A stretch of DNA of 6,526 nt from Chloroflexota bacterium. GTDB taxonomy: Bacteria; Chloroflexota; Anaerolineae; Anaerolineales; Villigracilaceae. The stretch is from NCBI GenBank assembly GCA_021796315.1, contig JAJYOH010000353.1, positions 1-6,526 on the forward strand, read 5' to 3'. Each line of letters opens with the position of its first letter. Positions within the stretch are counted from its first letter, which is position 1. The notes beneath the pieces were generated by a model. It searched no databases. It saw only the letters and a program-made list of their open reading frames with translations, and had not been told where the DNA came from. Positions 5,792 to 6,526 of this stretch are shown here, in pieces. The position numbers and the translations under genes are program-made.

Positions 5792-6237
5792 AGTTTCTTC
5801 GCCTCTGCCTCAGCCCGGCCCTTCATTATCTTGAAATAAGTTTGCGGGTCGAGCAGTTTGGACCGGTCTACATCCCAGTCGGCAACTTCCATCACTGCAA
5901 GCCAGCCCGCACCGTATGGGTCCTGGTTGATGGCCTCCGGAGCGTCGTTCATCGCCGGGTTAACTTCTGCAATTTTTCCATTCACGGGCGATGTGTATAT
6001 GATGTTCACCTTAATTGTCTCAATGACCGCCACTTCTTCTCCCACAGCGAGAATTGTTCCGGCAGGCTTGATTTCTGCGAACGCCACATCACCGTTGCGT
6101 TGCTGGACAAAGTCAGAAAGCCCAATGCGTACGCGTCCATTTTCTTCTTTTGCCCAAACTCCTTCTTCATTGTAGAAACGGTCAACAGCAACCTTGAAGG
6201 TGAATTTATCAATAATGGTTTCCAAAATATTTGACAT
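5788..6237 (-). CDS. gcvH: GcvH-like lipoyl carrier protein
   Basis: This 149-residue protein has the H-protein/biotinyl-lipoyl fold. The N-terminal region FYNEEGVWAKEENGRVRIGLSDF matches the 'tHEWv…vGitd' start of H-proteins, and GEEVAVIETIKVN holds the lysine that would be lipoylated (K76, in place of the usual ESVKA lysine). TSPVNGKIAEVNPAMNDAPE and INQDPYGAGWL complete the fold, followed by a helical tail. GcvH normally carries aminomethyl groups between the P and T proteins of glycine cleavage. No gcvP, gcvT or lpd is visible here; the neighbours are redox and arsenic genes, so a different lipoyl carrier function is likely. The start is the ATG at 6237, six bases after AAGGAG (6249-6244). 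A longer in-frame start at 6333 would lie inside the regulator gene and give a tail without H-protein likeness. Confidence 0.9.
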   Translation of the reverse strand: MSNILETIIDKFTFKVAVDRFYNEEGVWAKEENGRVRIGLSDFVQQRNGDVAFAEIKPAGTILAVGEEVAVIETIKVNIIYTSPVNGKIAEVNPAMNDAPEAINQDPYGAGWLAVMEVADWDVDRSKLLDPQTYFKIMKGRAEAEAKKL

Positions 6238-6243
6238 TGCATA

Positions 6244-6249
6244 CTCCTT
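6244..6249 (-). promoter_or_regulatory. Ribosome binding site that decides the start of the GcvH-like gene
   Basis: AAGGAG on the minus strand is six bases before the ATG at 6237. It lies in the 29-base gap after the regulator gene and rules against the longer upstream start. Confidence 0.75.
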
Positions 6250-6266
6250 CGTAAATAAATGGTTTT

Positions 6267-6526
6267 TTATCCGCGAACAGAAATTTGCTTGAGCGGAATA
6301 TTTTGAAAGGTGTTGCACTTCGGGCAAGGACAATCCGCGTTTGCGTGAGTATGAGCGATGCGCGCGACGGACTGTCCGCTGGCTGAATTGACCGCGTCCA
6401 GCACCGAAAATATTTCCGGCTTGACCACGCGATAATACATGTTCAATCCGTCGCGGCGGAATTCAACCAGTCCCGACTGCCGCAGGATCATCAATTGCTG
6501 GGAAATGTTGGCCTGACGTAAACCAA
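6267..6526 (-). CDS. ArsR-family transcriptional regulator, C-terminal part (5' end beyond window)
   Basis: The frame is open at the right edge and ends with TAG at 6267-6269. The visible residues start LRQANISQQLMILRQSGLV, the recognition-helix region of an ArsR/SmtB winged helix-turn-helix, followed by the wing EFRRDGLNMYYRV and a dimerisation helix PEIFSVLDAV. ArsR proteins repress metal(loid) operons and release DNA when the ion binds. The usual ELCVCDL arsenic site in helix alpha3 would lie outside the window. The C-terminal tail carries two His and then CPCPKC (HTHANADCPCPKC, 6315-6353), a possible ion-sensing site. As the first visible gene of the run, 29 bases from the lipoyl-carrier gene, it probably controls the whole operon down to acr3, with its operator upstream and out of view. 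An apparent start at 6494 is an internal TTG and should not be used. Confidence 0.87.
   Translation of the reverse strand, partial: GLRQANISQQLMILRQSGLVEFRRDGLNMYYRVVKPEIFSVLDAVNSASGQSVARIAHTHANADCPCPKCNTFQNIPLKQISVRG

Noticed and set aside
1..6526. tRNA, rRNA, CRISPR arrays, transposase genes, riboswitches
   Set aside because: Scanning by eye, I saw no cloverleaf-like segment, no regularly spaced repeats, no transposase motifs, and no untranslated leader long enough for a riboswitch.

Overview
All genes in this window lie on the minus strand, so the biological reading order runs from base 6526 down to base 1. Base composition is moderate. The gene content suggests a free-living bacterium, and I would guess Chloroflexota (Anaerolineae-like). 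That guess rests on a RicT/PSP1 protein, a PIG-L deacetylase and an MBL protein starting with an NVGYxSTNYY-type N-terminus in a row, plus DGC-domain proteins beside a GcvH-like protein. It is family-level memory, not a computed assignment.

Region A (6526 down to 1916) is a compact arsenic/redox operon. In order it holds the C-terminal part of an ArsR-family repressor (cut by the window edge), a GcvH-like lipoyl carrier, two consecutive DGC-domain proteins, an OsmC-family protein and an AhpD-like carboxymuconolactone decarboxylase family protein. A roughly 310-base gap follows, containing a broken thioredoxin-like gene fused to unrelated sequence. After it come two intact small CxxC thioredoxin-fold proteins and an Acr3 arsenite efflux permease. 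Most junctions are 4-base ATGA overlaps or short overlaps with good Shine-Dalgarno sequences, so these genes are probably co-transcribed and translationally coupled. The operon promoter and ArsR operator are not visible and would lie beyond base 6526. A hairpin terminator at 1880-1908 closes the unit.

Region B (1860 down to 1) looks like ordinary chromosome. It holds ricT (PSP1 domain, with a TATAAT box so close to its ATG that the mRNA may be leaderless), a PIG-L family zinc deacetylase, a perfect 13-bp inverted repeat, and the first 28 codons of an MBL-fold hydrolase running off the left edge.

The most interesting idea is the combination in region A. A stand-alone lipoyl carrier is encoded with an OsmC/Ohr-superfamily protein and an AhpD-like protein, two superfamilies with members known to take electrons from protein-bound dihydrolipoamide. 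With them are small CxxC proteins, two Cys-rich DGC proteins of unknown function, an ArsR regulator and an arsenite exporter. Dihydrolipoyl groups are also classic high-affinity ligands of trivalent arsenic. This suggests, as inference, a lipoyl-centred thiol relay or metalloid-handling module rather than glycine cleavage.
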